A DNA stretch of 62,832 bases from Lysobacter sp. Root690. Lineage in GTDB: Bacteria; Pseudomonadota; Gammaproteobacteria; Xanthomonadales; Xanthomonadaceae. The stretch's first letter is position 1. Each line of letters begins with the position of its first letter. The stretch is taken from contig NZ_LMHM01000013.1 in NCBI RefSeq assembly GCF_001427785.1, positions 886,906 to 949,737 of the forward strand, written 5' to 3'. Positions 27,001 through 35,111 of this stretch are shown here, in pieces. Both the position numbers and the translations under genes were made by a program. The notes below the pieces were generated by a model that was not told the DNA's origin, did no database searches, and saw only the letters and a program-made list of their open reading frames with translations.

Positions 27001-29946
27001 CGAGTCCTGCTTGGTCAACACCGACACATACCGCTTCTCGACCACCACCGCATGCAGGCCGTCGACCGCCTTGGCCTTGCCGTCCTGACCGATGCTGAGC
27101 AATTGCAGGGCGCGCTTGGCGCCGCGCTTGACGTAGTTGAGATCGTCGAGCGGCTTGATGCCGACCAGGAAGTCGTTGTTCGACACCAGCGCGGTGGTCT
27201 GCGCGGCGACGCTGCGGCCGCTGCCGGGTTCGAACGCGCGCGCCAGGAAACTCAGCTGGTAGGTCGCGCGTTCGTACTTGGTCAGGTCGAGCTTGAACTC
27301 GGCCTTGCCGTCGGCGTTGGTGGTCTGGTCGCTGAGCGCTTCGTCGTAGCCTTCCTTGGCCCGCTGCGGGTCGAAGAACTGGTAACCCGGGTGCTGGGCG
27401 AAACTCGGGAAGTACGGACGCAGCACCATCGTGCCTTCGACCCGGCGTTGCTGCGCGGGGGTGCCGAACAGGTTCTCGGCCTCGACCGTCGCCGACAATT
27501 GCTCGGGCTTGATCCAGCCGTTGGGGTTATCCGACGACAGCTTGGCGCTGACCTTCATCGTGTCGGGCGCGAACTCGCGCACCTGCACCGAGGTCGAGCC
27601 GATCGTGGTGCGCTGGTTGTCGCGGCCGAGCAGGAACAGCTGGATCTGCCAGGTGCCGCTGGGCGCGCTGTCGCTCGGCGCGAAGCTGGCGCTCTCGAAG
27701 CCTTGTTCACTGAGCTTGAGCTTCTCGCGCTTGGCCACGTTGCCGCGCGGATCGGTGAACTCCCACTCCAGCGGCAGGCCGGTCAGCGGACGCTTCCAGT
27801 CGGCGGCGCGCACGATCATGCCGATGTTGATGGTGTCGCCCGGCCGGTACAGGCCGCGATCGGAGAACAGGAAGGCGTTGAGCGCGCCGGCTTCCAGATC
27901 GTTGGGTTCGCCGCCGATGTCGAAGCGCGAGTAATCGAGCTTGCGCTGTTGGTCGTCGATCGGCAGGAACGAATAATCCTCGCCCTGGCTGACGGTCAGC
28001 ATCGCCGGTTGTTTTTCGCGCTTGAAACCGGTCAGCGACGGCAGCTGCGCGCGGCCGCTGGCGTCGGTGTCGGTTTCGATCAGGGTCTCGCCGTTGCGCG
28101 CCACCGCGCGCACGCGCGCGCCGGCCACCGGTGTGCCGTTGGCCAGCGATTGCACGAACACGTCGCGGCGTCCGTCCATCGCTTGCTTGACCACGATGCC
28201 CAGGTCGGTCAGCACGATCAGGCGGGTGTCTTCCTCGCTGCCGGCGTCGTCGGCCAAGGTTTCCTGCGCGCTACGTTTGCTGTCGTCCTCGCTCATCGTG
28301 CGCAGGCTCAGCAGGAACACGCCGCGGCGGCTGGGCTTGAGGTACTGGCCCAGGTCTACGCCTTCGTAATGGGCCTTGGCCGGATTTTCGGCCGGCAGCA
28401 CCAGACGTTTTTCCTCGCGTTCGACCAGGCTGTCGGCGCTGAGGTTGTAGAAGGTCGGCTTGTCATAGGTGCCGTTGTTGTTGAACACCAGGTGCTGGAT
28501 CTGATCCGGCAGGACGCGTGCAATCTCCAGGCGCGCGGCCGGCACGTTGCGCGAGACCACGCTGATCCGGCGTTCGCCGCGCAGCGACAGCAGCGCGCCG
28601 TCGCCGACGAAACGCAGCAGCTTGGGATACTCGGGCACGGTCTGCACGGTGGCGTAATTCGCGCCGAGCATGAAGCCGCCAAAGGCCTTCAGGCCCTTGT
28701 TGACGCGCAGATAGATGCGCCGGCCCGGCGGGGCCTGGAACTTGAAGCTGTGGCTTTCGATGTATTCGCGTTCGGTCGGCATCGCGCTCAGCGGCAGCGC
28801 GGTGGCGGCCTTGAGCACCGCCTCGTCGACATCGCTCTGCGACCAGCTGTAATTGCCGCTCTGCTGCGCCGCCGGACGGCGCGGGTCCTTGGCCGGCAGC
28901 AGCCAGGCGCGAACCGCGCCGGCCACGTCGGTGTCGCGCATGGCGTTGTTGAAGGTCAGCACCAGCACTTGTTCGGGTTCGAAGCGTTCGTTCTCGACCA
29001 GGGTCGCGGCCACGTCGCTGACGTTGACGCTGTACAGCGAAGGCAGGCGCACGCTGGCGCTGAGCTTGTCCGCGCTGCCGGTGCCGCCGCGCTTGGCCGG
29101 CACGCCGGCGGCGAGGTCGAGCACCACGGTGCCGCCGTTCTCGGGCAGGGTCAGCGGTTCGGAATGGACCCAGGCCTTGAGCCGGCGTTCGTCGTAAGTG
29201 ACGGTGTACTTGGGCGCGGCCAGCGCGGTGGACGCGCCATCGGCGAGCTTCAGCGTGATCCGCCGCTGCAGTTCGGTTTCATCGACCGGGTGCGAGAACT
29301 TGAGTTCGAACACCGCTTTCTTCAGCGCCGGATCCTGCGGGTCTTGATAGAACTCGCTGTTGGCGATCTCGGCCTTGAACGGCGCGGTCTCGAACTCGAA
29401 CGCGTTCTCCTGCAGCACCACCTTGGGCGCTAGGGTCTGCTTCGGGTCGAGTTCGATCGAGTATTGGGTCTTGACCGGCCAGTCTTCCGACGGGGTGAAC
29501 ACCAGGGTCTTGTCGTCTTCCCAGGTCCACGCGCCCTTGAGTTCCGGGGTCATGGTCACGCCGACCGGCGCCGAACCGACTTGCTTGATCGGCGCGGCCG
29601 AGTCGGAAAAGCTCAGCCGCAGGCTGTCGACCTTGGGCGGGGTGCGGTCGTAATCGGTGAGCTCGGGGGTGTGCAGTTCGACCGCGAGCGCGCCGGGAAT
29701 CACCGGCTTGGGCCGGGTGACCAGCCAGTAGCTCAGCGAGCCGACCACGATCAGGCCGAGCAGGCTGCCGAGGTAGAGGCGGGGTTTTTGCCGGATGCGC
29801 GCGAACAGCGCGGCGAGCCAGGACGGCGGCGACCAGGCGATGTCGCCGAACACGGCGCGGCTGGCGCGGGTCCACGGTTTCGGGCGGCCGGCGTCGCCGG
29901 ACTCCGCGGCGGGAGCCGGTTGCGGGGGCGGGGCAGAGGTTTGCAT
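24016..29946 (-). CDS. yfhM: Bacterial alpha-2-macroglobulin (YfhM-like)
   Basis: 1976 residues from ATG 29946. Residues about 55-78 form a single membrane anchor (LYLGSLLGLIVVGSLSYWLV) rather than a lipobox. Several MG-type beta-sandwich domains follow, then the bait region, and the thioester motif YPHQCSEQ with Cys1471. The C-terminal alpha/alpha thioester domain shows helical repeats around 1480-1760. Near residues 1850-1900 there is a strongly acidic Glu/Asp/Ser-rich insertion containing cysteines. The protein traps proteases in the periplasm through the thioester and is expected to work with PBP1C downstream. An upstream extension of the frame is rejected because it lacks protein-like composition. 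Confidence 0.92.
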   Translation of the reverse strand: MQTSAPPPQPAPAAESGDAGRPKPWTRASRAVFGDIAWSPPSWLAALFARIRQKPRLYLGSLLGLIVVGSLSYWLVTRPKPVIPGALAVELHTPELTDYDRTPPKVDSLRLSFSDSAAPIKQVGSAPVGVTMTPELKGAWTWEDDKTLVFTPSEDWPVKTQYSIELDPKQTLAPKVVLQENAFEFETAPFKAEIANSEFYQDPQDPALKKAVFELKFSHPVDETELQRRITLKLADGASTALAAPKYTVTYDERRLKAWVHSEPLTLPENGGTVVLDLAAGVPAKRGGTGSADKLSASVRLPSLYSVNVSDVAATLVENERFEPEQVLVLTFNNAMRDTDVAGAVRAWLLPAKDPRRPAAQQSGNYSWSQSDVDEAVLKAATALPLSAMPTEREYIESHSFKFQAPPGRRIYLRVNKGLKAFGGFMLGANYATVQTVPEYPKLLRFVGDGALLSLRGERRISVVSRNVPAARLEIARVLPDQIQHLVFNNNGTYDKPTFYNLSADSLVEREEKRLVLPAENPAKAHYEGVDLGQYLKPSRRGVFLLSLRTMSEDDSKRSAQETLADDAGSEEDTRLIVLTDLGIVVKQAMDGRRDVFVQSLANGTPVAGARVRAVARNGETLIETDTDASGRAQLPSLTGFKREKQPAMLTVSQGEDYSFLPIDDQQRKLDYSRFDIGGEPNDLEAGALNAFLFSDRGLYRPGDTINIGMIVRAADWKRPLTGLPLEWEFTDPRGNVAKREKLKLSEQGFESASFAPSDSAPSGTWQIQLFLLGRDNQRTTIGSTSVQVREFAPDTMKVSAKLSSDNPNGWIKPEQLSATVEAENLFGTPAQQRRVEGTMVLRPYFPSFAQHPGYQFFDPQRAKEGYDEALSDQTTNADGKAEFKLDLTKYERATYQLSFLARAFEPGSGRSVAAQTTALVSNNDFLVGIKPLDDLNYVKRGAKRALQLLSIGQDGKAKAVDGLHAVVVEKRYVSVLTKQDSGLYRYVSHERRYDLRDQPVAMAGGRQTVTLPTDQPGDFVLEVRGSDGKVLNQIGYRIAGAANLSRSLERNAELSLTLSKPSYKPGETIEVSVRAPYAGSGLITLERDKVYAHVWFRADSNASVQKITVPADFEGNGYINVQFLRDPNSDEIYMSPLSYGVAPFAVDRSARTQPLTLTLPKVTKPGTPMTADVTTDSKARVVLFAVDEGILQVARYKVGEPLDHFFRKKALQVDTTQILDLLLPEFSRIAASAAPGGDGEGGMSKHLNPFKRKSEKPAVWWSGIVDVDGAHQFKFTLPDHFNGKVRVVAVAVTPERIGVIQRDAIVRGDFVLTPTVPTHVAPGDEFDLPVGVANTIEGAKSAAQVAVSLQLPPSLTLVGAAPAAVSIAPRSETTVRFRVRAGNALGALPIGIQAASGTAYKAQRRIELSLRPALVARQDLIAGRTDKRTIIQPLRSMYDQHATRQISASVSPLVALDGLTAYLGDYPHQCSEQLLSGAFPALVLQSHPELGKVIGPGAGNPRLGIIDVLRSRQNSEGGIGLWTATPDADDFVTGYAALYLLEARDRGQAVPDDLLRSLNGYLEQMAADRSGNDLASLRSRALAVYLLVRQGRTASNLLSGVHEQIKRDQPKTWENDVAGLLIASSYQLLQQDKAARPLANKALIRANLGSPGAGTDYSVYYDSGIAQAWSVYLLNRHFAALAKDQLKPTALEHLLDPLRNNRYNTLSAALTVLAMDAYAGAQPQQPLPVLEAAGKDGKSRRIGAAQGSIARGGFAGGDLRLWVAPGGPAPAWYLVNQSGFDRALPKAVQDKGLEVIRDYLDDAGKPIAALKQGQEVTVRLRVRALGAQVRGNIAVVDLLPGGFEPIMQYAVVPTASDAGSSDSEEEGCEEECGDSEGGDEDGQPSRDGEDPNAAPQQTLALPGSTFTPEHVEQREDRIVLYGNVGSAVTEFKYKVRANNSGKFVVPPVYAESMYERSVYAQGGPAGELQVTVPTP

Positions 29947-30102
29947 TGCGGAGATTCCGATCCGTGGTGCGGTGGCTAGTGCCGGGCCGGGCGATCCTGC
30001 CCGGCCGGTCCCCAAGAGTTTTCGACTGCATTTCGACCGCGCGGGGTGTGCTTTGCGGCACATACGCGTATCGATCGATGCGGTAGACCCAAATGTTAGG
30101 AA

Positions 30103-30131
30103 ATTGTTCCTGCCGTTCGTCGGCTTGTCGA
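30103..30131 (-). promoter_or_regulatory. Candidate sigma-70 promoter for the macroglobulin-pbpC operon
   Basis: Read on the minus strand: TCGACA, a 17-base spacer, then AACAAT, lying about 155 bases before the macroglobulin ATG in an AT-richer patch. Spacing is ideal but the hexamers are only fair matches. The remainder of 29947-30441 holds no gene I can support. Confidence 0.3.
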
Positions 30132-30441
30132 GATTTTTTTATTGCTGGGCGTTGGTGGCGGTTTGGCGGCGGGTCGAACGCCGGGGTTCGAACGCGTCGA
30201 TCGGCCCGCTGGCGGGGCCGCTTTGGTCCTGGCAAGGGCGTGATAGTGACAGCAAGTCGCGCGCTTTCGCGCCGCGACCTGACAAAGCTGGCAGGTGGAT
30301 GCTTTCGCCTGCGCCCGACTTTGCCGATGGCGACATTCATCGCCCGACACATCTGCCTGCGGCGACAGCCCCTGCCGATGGCACTTGGTCGGCCACCGCC
30401 GCACGTTCTAAGCTCGGGGCCGTTTTGTTGCTGGAGTCTGC

Positions 30442-30594
30442 ATGGACATCGTCGCCATCCTCGTCGTCGTCGTCGGGTTGTATCTGGCGTTCAAACTGGT
30501 CGGCCTGCTGTTGAAGGGCGCGATGTGGCTGCTGGTGATCGGCGGCTTGTACTGGCTGATCGCGCCGCTCGCGGGCTGGCCGATGCCGGGCTGA
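30442..30594 (+). CDS. Small 50-residue membrane protein
   Basis: An open frame encoding MDIVAILVVVVGLYLAFKLV, then a short charged turn and a second hydrophobic span (AMWLLVIGGLYWLIAPLAG). GGAG lies 6 bases before the ATG. Two transmembrane hairpin segments fill almost the whole protein, so it is probably an inner-membrane small protein. Its codon pattern is GC3-rich like its neighbours. It precedes the next gene by 67 bases and may be co-transcribed with it. Function unknown. Confidence 0.65.
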   Translation: MDIVAILVVVVGLYLAFKLVGLLLKGAMWLLVIGGLYWLIAPLAGWPMPG

Positions 30595-30661
30595 GGTCGG
30601 GCAGGACGTTGGTTTGGCTGTGGGTTCGGGTTTCGACCATCACCGAGGAGAGTGCCGCGTC

Positions 30662-31132
30662 ATGAACGACTCGCATCAAGCCGTGCCCGCGCAGTGGGTC
30701 GCCGACACCCAGGACATCGGCCGCCTGGTCCGCGCGATCTACGAATGCATTTCCGGCCCGGCCGGAGCGCCGCGCGACTGGGCGCGGTTCCGTTATCTGT
30801 ACCACCCGCGCGGCCTGAGCTTGCGCACCGTGGTCGAGGCCGATGGCTCGACCCGCGCGGTGGTGTTCGATGTGGAAAGCTATATCGCCGACGTCGAGGC
30901 GCTGTTCGCCACGCAATCGTTTTACGAGGTCGAGACCGACCAGCGGATCGAACGCTTCGGCCAGATCGCGCATGTGTGGAGCAAGTACGACGCGCGTCCA
31001 AGTCCCGACTCGCCGGCGCTGCTCAAGCGCGGCGCCAACAGCATCCAGCTGTGCCATGAGCACGGGCGCTGGTGGGTGTTCTGCACGATCTGGGACAACG
31101 AGCGCGAAGGTTTGAATTTCGACCTGTTCTGA
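30662..31132 (+). CDS. Conserved hypothetical protein, NTF2/SnoaL-like fold suspected
   Basis: 156 residues starting at ATG 30662, with GAGGAG 11 bases upstream. It has an early helix (TQDIGRLVRAIYECISGPAG), then RFRYLYHPRGLSL, an FDVESYIADVEALF helix and a run of strands (QIAHVWSKYDAR, NSIQLCHEHGRWWVFCTIWD). This order of a helix pair followed by a curved sheet ending in W-W-V-F-C is what NTF2-like ketosteroid-isomerase folds look like. No catalytic residues can be assigned. It follows the small membrane gene on the same strand. Confidence 0.7.
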   Translation: MNDSHQAVPAQWVADTQDIGRLVRAIYECISGPAGAPRDWARFRYLYHPRGLSLRTVVEADGSTRAVVFDVESYIADVEALFATQSFYEVETDQRIERFGQIAHVWSKYDARPSPDSPALLKRGANSIQLCHEHGRWWVFCTIWDNEREGLNFDLF

Positions 31133-31146
31133 GCGCGGCATTCAAA

Positions 31147-31206
31147 CCTCTCTCCCGCGCGCGGCGACCGTAGGACGTGCGCGGCTGAGAGGGGTTGGGT
31201 GAGGGC
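31147..31206. repeat. Palindromic CTCTCCC...GGGTGAGGGC element
   Basis: CCTCTCTCCCGCGCGCGGCG and its partial complement CGCGGCTGAGAGGGGTTGGG followed by TGAGGGC flank a short centre. This is the same type as the repeats at 49541-49680 and 58893-59053 but more degenerate. Confidence 0.55.
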
Positions 31207-31335
31207 ACGACAACGCAGGATCTTGCGATAAGGGCCACCAGGGCAACACAGAAGCGCCGATCCGGACCGAATACGGCGCTGGAATCGCGCGCCGCGGCCC
31301 CCAGATCGTAAGCACTCCCCCCGGAACACCCCCGC

Positions 31336-32325
31336 ATGCTGCCGTATTCCGTGCTCGACCTCGCCCCCGTCACCCAGGGTAGCGACGCCCGTCAGGCCTT
31401 CGCCAACAGCCTGGACCTGGCCCGTCACGCCGAAGCGCTGGGCTACAACCGCTACTGGCTGGCCGAACATCACAACATGCCGGGCATCGCCAGCGCCGCG
31501 ACCGCGGTGCTGATCGGCCATATCGCCGGCGGCACTTCGACCATCCGGGTCGGCGCGGGCGGGATCATGCTGCCCAATCACGCGCCGCTGCAGGTCGCCG
31601 AGCAGTTCGGCACCCTGGCGTCGCTGTACCCGAACCGCATCGATCTGGGCCTGGGCCGCGCGCCCGGTACCGATCAAGCCACCGCGCGCGCGCTGCGTCG
31701 CTATTACGACGGCGCCGACAGCTTTCCGCAGGATGTCGCCGAACTGCTGCATTACTTCGGCCCGGTGCAGCCGGGCCAGACCGTGCAGGCGGTGCCCGGC
31801 GGCGGGCTGGAAGTGCCCGTTTGGCTGCTCGGGTCGAGCTTGTTCAGTGCGCGCCTGTCGGCGGCGATGGGCCTGCCGTTCGCATTCGCCTCGCATTTCG
31901 CGCCCGACGCGATGGACGAGGCGCTGACCTTGTACCGGCGCGATTTCAAACCCTCCGCGCGCCTGCAACGGCCGCACGCGATGCTGGCCTTGAACGTGGT
32001 CGCGGCCGACGACAGCGCGCAGGCCAAGCGTCTGTTCACCACCCAGCAGCAATCGTTCGTCAATCTGCGACGCGGCCGGCCCGGGTTGATCCCGCCGCCG
32101 ATCGACGACATCGAGACCTTCTGGACGCCGATCGAAAAAGCCGGCGTGGCCCAGGCACTGGCCTGCGCGGTGGTCGGCGATGCAGTCGAGGTGCGCGACG
32201 GCATCGCCGCCTTCATTGAGCGGCATCGGCCGGACGAACTGATGATCACCGCGAACGTGTTCGAGCACGGCGCGCGGCTGCGTTCGTTCGAACTGGCGGC
32301 GCAGGCGTTGCGGGCGAGCGCTTAG
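31336..32325 (+). CDS. LLM-class flavin-dependent oxidoreductase (luciferase-like)
   Basis: 329 residues of the bacterial luciferase-like monooxygenase fold. Family marks are [20 protein letters not shown] at the start, [20 protein letters not shown] (substrate/flavin pocket), [20 protein letters not shown] and [18 protein letters not shown]. The C-terminus has the [20 protein letters not shown] helix and [16 protein letters not shown] strand. These proteins use reduced FMN supplied by a separate reductase; no reductase lies next to it. The substrate is unknown. It is a single gene, convergent with the GTPase operon across a shared hairpin. Confidence 0.9.
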   Translation: MLPYSVLDLAPVTQGSDARQAFANSLDLARHAEALGYNRYWLAEHHNMPGIASAATAVLIGHIAGGTSTIRVGAGGIMLPNHAPLQVAEQFGTLASLYPNRIDLGLGRAPGTDQATARALRRYYDGADSFPQDVAELLHYFGPVQPGQTVQAVPGGGLEVPVWLLGSSLFSARLSAAMGLPFAFASHFAPDAMDEALTLYRRDFKPSARLQRPHAMLALNVVAADDSAQAKRLFTTQQQSFVNLRRGRPGLIPPPIDDIETFWTPIEKAGVAQALACAVVGDAVEVRDGIAAFIERHRPDELMITANVFEHGARLRSFELAAQALRASA

Positions 32326-32341
32326 TCGTTACCGCGAAAAG

Positions 32342-32371
32342 ACGCGGGGCTCGTCGCGGCGAGCCTCGCGT
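32342..32371. terminator. Bidirectional hairpin between convergent genes
   Basis: ACGCGGGGCTCG and CGAGCCTCGCGT form a 12-position stem with one mismatch around a six-base loop. On the minus strand it is followed by CTTTTCGC, giving a reasonable terminator for the GTPase operon. On the plus strand the T-run is poor. Confidence 0.55.
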
Positions 32372-32392
32372 TGGCGTTGTCCTGGCGTCGGC

Positions 32393-32959
32393 TCAGGCCG
32401 ACGTCGACGCGCGCTGGTTCACCACCGACTCGGCGTAGCGGTACGACAGCAGAATCCGGATCAAGGCCTCGACCTGCGAACCGTCGCGCGCGTCCAGCCG
32501 CACCACCGGCAGCTTGTGGCCGAGCTGGGTCAGCGCGTCGCGGAAATGCAGCAGGCCGAAGTCGTTGCTCACGTCGGTGTGGGTGACCCCGACCGCGAAC
32601 GAAGCCTGCGGCGCGATCTTGGCGAACTCGACCAGCAGCATGTCGGTCTGCGCGACCATGTCGCCGGAATCGGCCGCGACCAGCACGATGATGCCGACCG
32701 CGCCGTCGCACACGAGCGGCCACATGAAGTTGAGGTAGCGCTGACCCGGCACACCGTACACGTGCAGCAGTTCGCCGCCGTCCAGCTCGATGGTGCTGTA
32801 GTCCAGCGCCACCGTGGTGTGGGTCTTCTCGCCCATCAGCGCGTGGCTGATCGGCATTTCGGTGCTGACCGGTTCGACGTCTGAGATCGCGCGGATCGCG
32901 GTGGTCTTGCCGGCGCCCATGCCACCGACGAAGGCGAGTTTGATCACGTCACTGGCCAC
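32393..32959 (-). CDS. Small GTPase of the Roadblock-linked (COG2229/MglA-like) group
   Basis: 188 residues, starting at GTG 32959. The P-loop GGMGAGKTT (12-20) is followed by a Thr-rich switch 1 (GEKTHTTVALDY), a G3-like VYGVPGQRYLNFMW in switch 2 and VGVTHTD in the place of the usual NKxD. The Gly-Gln after G3 resembles MglA/Arf-type small GTPases. The gene overlaps the upstream unknown by 11 bases, so the two are translationally coupled. In related operons such GTPases act downstream of Roadblock proteins, which stimulate or recruit them. The signal and output here are unknown. It is the fourth gene of the operon. Confidence 0.85.
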   Translation of the reverse strand: MASDVIKLAFVGGMGAGKTTAIRAISDVEPVSTEMPISHALMGEKTHTTVALDYSTIELDGGELLHVYGVPGQRYLNFMWPLVCDGAVGIIVLVAADSGDMVAQTDMLLVEFAKIAPQASFAVGVTHTDVSNDFGLLHFRDALTQLGHKLPVVRLDARDGSQVEALIRILLSYRYAESVVNQRASTSA

Positions 32960-33911
32960 TGCCGGCTCCCAGGAAATTCAGGCCGAACCGGCGCGCGAGG
33001 CGCCGGATCAGACCCAGTTCGGACGATCCGCCCTGACGATGCGCGGGCATCGCGACGGGCGCGGCTTCGGCCAGTCCGGTGGCCAGGGCGACCGCGAACA
33101 GTCGCTTCAATTCAGCGTGCGGCGTGGCGGTGGCCTCGGCCAGCGCCGGCAGCGACCACGGACTGCGCAACAGACACCCCAGCGGTAGCAGCCATTGCGT
33201 CGGCAACGCGGTCGACGGCATCAGCGGCCAGCCGCGCAACTGCAGCGGGCGCAGCGGATCGACCTGCGCCAGCGGCGCGTCGTGGCCGATGGCGATGTCC
33301 CACAGCAACGATTCCAGCGAATAACTCTGGGTCACGTCCTGCTGGTATTTCTCGACGTACTGCTTTTGCGTCAGCGCGGTGATGAACCAGTTCGGGCTCA
33401 TCGCTTCAGCGACCAGCTCCGGGTAGGGCATGCGCCGGATCATATGCATGCGCGAGGCGCCCAGGTCGGCGACCAGCCGGAACAAACCAGATTCGAACAG
33501 ATACAGACCCTTCGGCGCGCTCAACAGGTGTTGCACGAACGGCAGCGCGTCGGCCGCGGTCGCATCGTTGGCCTCGGATTCGTCGCGGCCGTGGCGCAGG
33601 CGTTCGCGCACGCTGCGGCCGAGTTCGCCGGACTCGATGTTGATGTCGACCGAATACACCGAATCGGGGTCCCACGGCAGCCGGCCGATGCGCAGCACCG
33701 GAATGCCGCGGCGCATCGCCTGCTCGACCGCGTTGCGGCTCAGGCTGGTTTCGGTGCCGGTGATCAGCAGATGCGCGGGGCGGTCGCTCCACGCCTGCAG
33801 ATCGATGTCGAGTCCCTGCTCGCGCAGGCCGACGCACGCGGCATGCAGACGCGCATGCCGCGATTTGTCGAGATCGGCGCTGACGACGAGGTAGCGTTTG
33901 GACGATGGCAT
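32949..33911 (-). CDS. Unknown signalling protein, receiver-like N-terminus and winged-helix-like C-terminus
   Basis: 320 residues from ATG 33911 (an ATG at 33926 is also possible). Residues 1-75 (KRYLVVSADLDKSRHARLHA... GIPVLRIGRLPWD) read like a Rossmann or receiver fold but lack obvious phospho-acceptor acids. A middle helical part has YPELVAEAMSPNWFITALTQ. The C-terminal SPWSLPALAEATATPHAELK onward looks like a winged helix. I do not recognise a named family. It sits between a Roadblock gene and the GTPase gene, and overlaps the latter, so it probably bridges the Roadblock sensor and the GTPase, in the position of DUF742 proteins in Streptomyces conservons (analogy only). Confidence 0.7.
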   Translation of the reverse strand: MPSSKRYLVVSADLDKSRHARLHAACVGLREQGLDIDLQAWSDRPAHLLITGTETSLSRNAVEQAMRRGIPVLRIGRLPWDPDSVYSVDINIESGELGRSVRERLRHGRDESEANDATAADALPFVQHLLSAPKGLYLFESGLFRLVADLGASRMHMIRRMPYPELVAEAMSPNWFITALTQKQYVEKYQQDVTQSYSLESLLWDIAIGHDAPLAQVDPLRPLQLRGWPLMPSTALPTQWLLPLGCLLRSPWSLPALAEATATPHAELKRLFAVALATGLAEAAPVAMPAHRQGGSSELGLIRRLARRFGLNFLGAGSGQ

Positions 33912-33963
33912 GCGCGTGTCTCGCATCAACCGGTGGCGGTCATGGCGCGCGGCCGCGCGGCCA

Positions 33964-34323
33964 TCACTTGAAGTCGAGGGTCTTTTCGAACGACTTGAGT
34001 TCGTGACGGGCCATCGCCAGGTTGGCGCGCGCGCGGTCCAGCACCACGTACAGGAACAGGGTCGGGTTGCTTTCGAGCGGACGGATCAGGTGGTACTGCT
34101 TGCTCAGGCTGATCAGCACGTCTTCGATCGTGTCGTTGAGGCCGAGCTGCTCGGCGACGCGACGCTTGGCGCGCACCACTTCGGAGTTGCCAGCCGCGGC
34201 GACTTCCAGGTCGACGTTGCCGCCGCCGGAGGTGGCCAGGGCCATGCCGCTGTCGCTGTCGACCAGCGCGGCGCCGACGAAGCCGGCCAGGTTGTTGAGT
34301 TCGTCCAGTTGCAGTTTCGACAT
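33964..34323 (-). CDS. Roadblock/LC7-domain protein, second copy
   Basis: 119 residues, almost exactly one Roadblock domain: MSKLQLDELNNLAGFVGAAL, then DSDSGMALATSGGGNVDLEV, a helix with NSEVVRAKRRVAEQLG and strands DVLISLSKQYHLIRPLESNP and LFLYVVLDRARANLAMARHE. GGAG lies about 7 bases before the ATG. Such proteins dimerise and act as GTPase-activating or scaffolding partners (MglB in Myxococcus is the known example). It follows the other Roadblock gene by 123 bases and precedes the unknown by 52 bases, as part of a four-gene operon. Confidence 0.85.
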   Translation of the reverse strand: MSKLQLDELNNLAGFVGAALVDSDSGMALATSGGGNVDLEVAAAGNSEVVRAKRRVAEQLGLNDTIEDVLISLSKQYHLIRPLESNPTLFLYVVLDRARANLAMARHELKSFEKTLDFK

Positions 34324-34446
34324 GTGCGGCTCCGTTGCGGTTCGATGGGAAGTGCGGTGGTTCGGGCGTGTAGCGGGTGGCGCGGTTGAAGCCGGTGCGC
34401 GCATTCGCCGCGCGCGCACGGATGCGCGCACGAGGGCGGATGCGGG

Positions 34447-34887
34447 TTAGCGGCGCGCGAGCAGGGCGCCGATGCGGGCGGCGCAGTCGCGGGTGGCGAC
34501 CAGCAGCAAGGCCAGGTTGGTGTCGGCGCCGGCCATCGCCAGCAAGGTCAGCGGCTTGGGCGCATCGATGCGGAACAGCACGATGTTGCCGCGCGAGGTG
34601 CACACGGTGGCGTAATCGGCGCCGCTGAGCTTGACCTCTTTGGCCAGGGTCTCGCCCAGGGTCAGGAAGGAATTGGCCATCGCCGCGATCCGGCGCGCAT
34701 CGGCCTCGCCGGATTCGAGTTCGGCCAGCGGCCGGCCGTCGGCCGTGGACACGCAAATCGTGCGCAGGTCCGGCAGCCGTTGCTTGCAGCGAGCGAGTTC
34801 CTCCGTCAGCACTACGCCGAGCGAGTTCTCGGTACGGTGGGACGATTCCAGTCGCCCCAGTAACAACTCCACCGTGGTTTGCTGCAT
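34447..34887 (-). CDS. Roadblock/LC7-domain protein, first gene of GTPase operon
   Basis: 146 residues from ATG 34887 with AGGGG 11 bases upstream. A short N-terminal helix (LLLGRLESSHRTENSLGVVL) precedes a Roadblock fold: LRTICVSTADGRPLAELESG, a helix through RRIAAMANSFLTLGETLAKE, DYATVCTSRGNIVLFRIDAP and a final ATRDCAARIGALLARR helix. The sequence clearly differs from the second copy, which suggests a heteromeric pair. It lies immediately downstream of the AT-rich region with a long palindrome and is probably the first gene transcribed. Confidence 0.8.
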   Translation of the reverse strand: MQQTTVELLLGRLESSHRTENSLGVVLTEELARCKQRLPDLRTICVSTADGRPLAELESGEADARRIAAMANSFLTLGETLAKEVKLSGADYATVCTSRGNIVLFRIDAPKPLTLLAMAGADTNLALLLVATRDCAARIGALLARR

Positions 34888-34927
34888 GTCTTTGCGATCC
34901 CCTGAGCACACTTGACGCAGATTGTGC

Positions 34928-34954
34928 TGTGATTATTTAGTGTAATAAATCACA
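34928..34954 (-). promoter_or_regulatory. 27-base palindrome in the Roadblock-GTPase promoter region
   Basis: Arms TGTGATTATTTA (34928-34939) and TAATAAATCACA (34943-34954) are inverted repeats matching at 10 of 12 positions around GTG. They lie about 45 bases before the first ATG in an AT-rich island that contrasts with the GC-rich surroundings. The TGTGA/TCACA half-sites recall CRP/Clp operators, but the spacing is 17 bases rather than 6, so a different regulator is likelier. Confidence 0.5.
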
Positions 34955-35111
34955 AAAAAATATGCATTGCGTCACAGTGTAGGGCAAGTGGCGGACAGGA
35001 ACTACTGCCCCACTGTCAGTTTTTGCAGTCGCTTGCTAACGACCGGATAGGCAAAGTCTTGTTCGTGTGGTGATCGATTGGCGTCGCGCGAGCCTCGGCA
35101 CGCCTTCGGAA

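Noticed and set aside
24004-29433. Long plus-strand frame opposite the macroglobulin gene
   Set aside because: Composition dominated by His/Arg/Gln/Ala, no domain recognised, and the minus strand has clear macroglobulin and PBP motifs.
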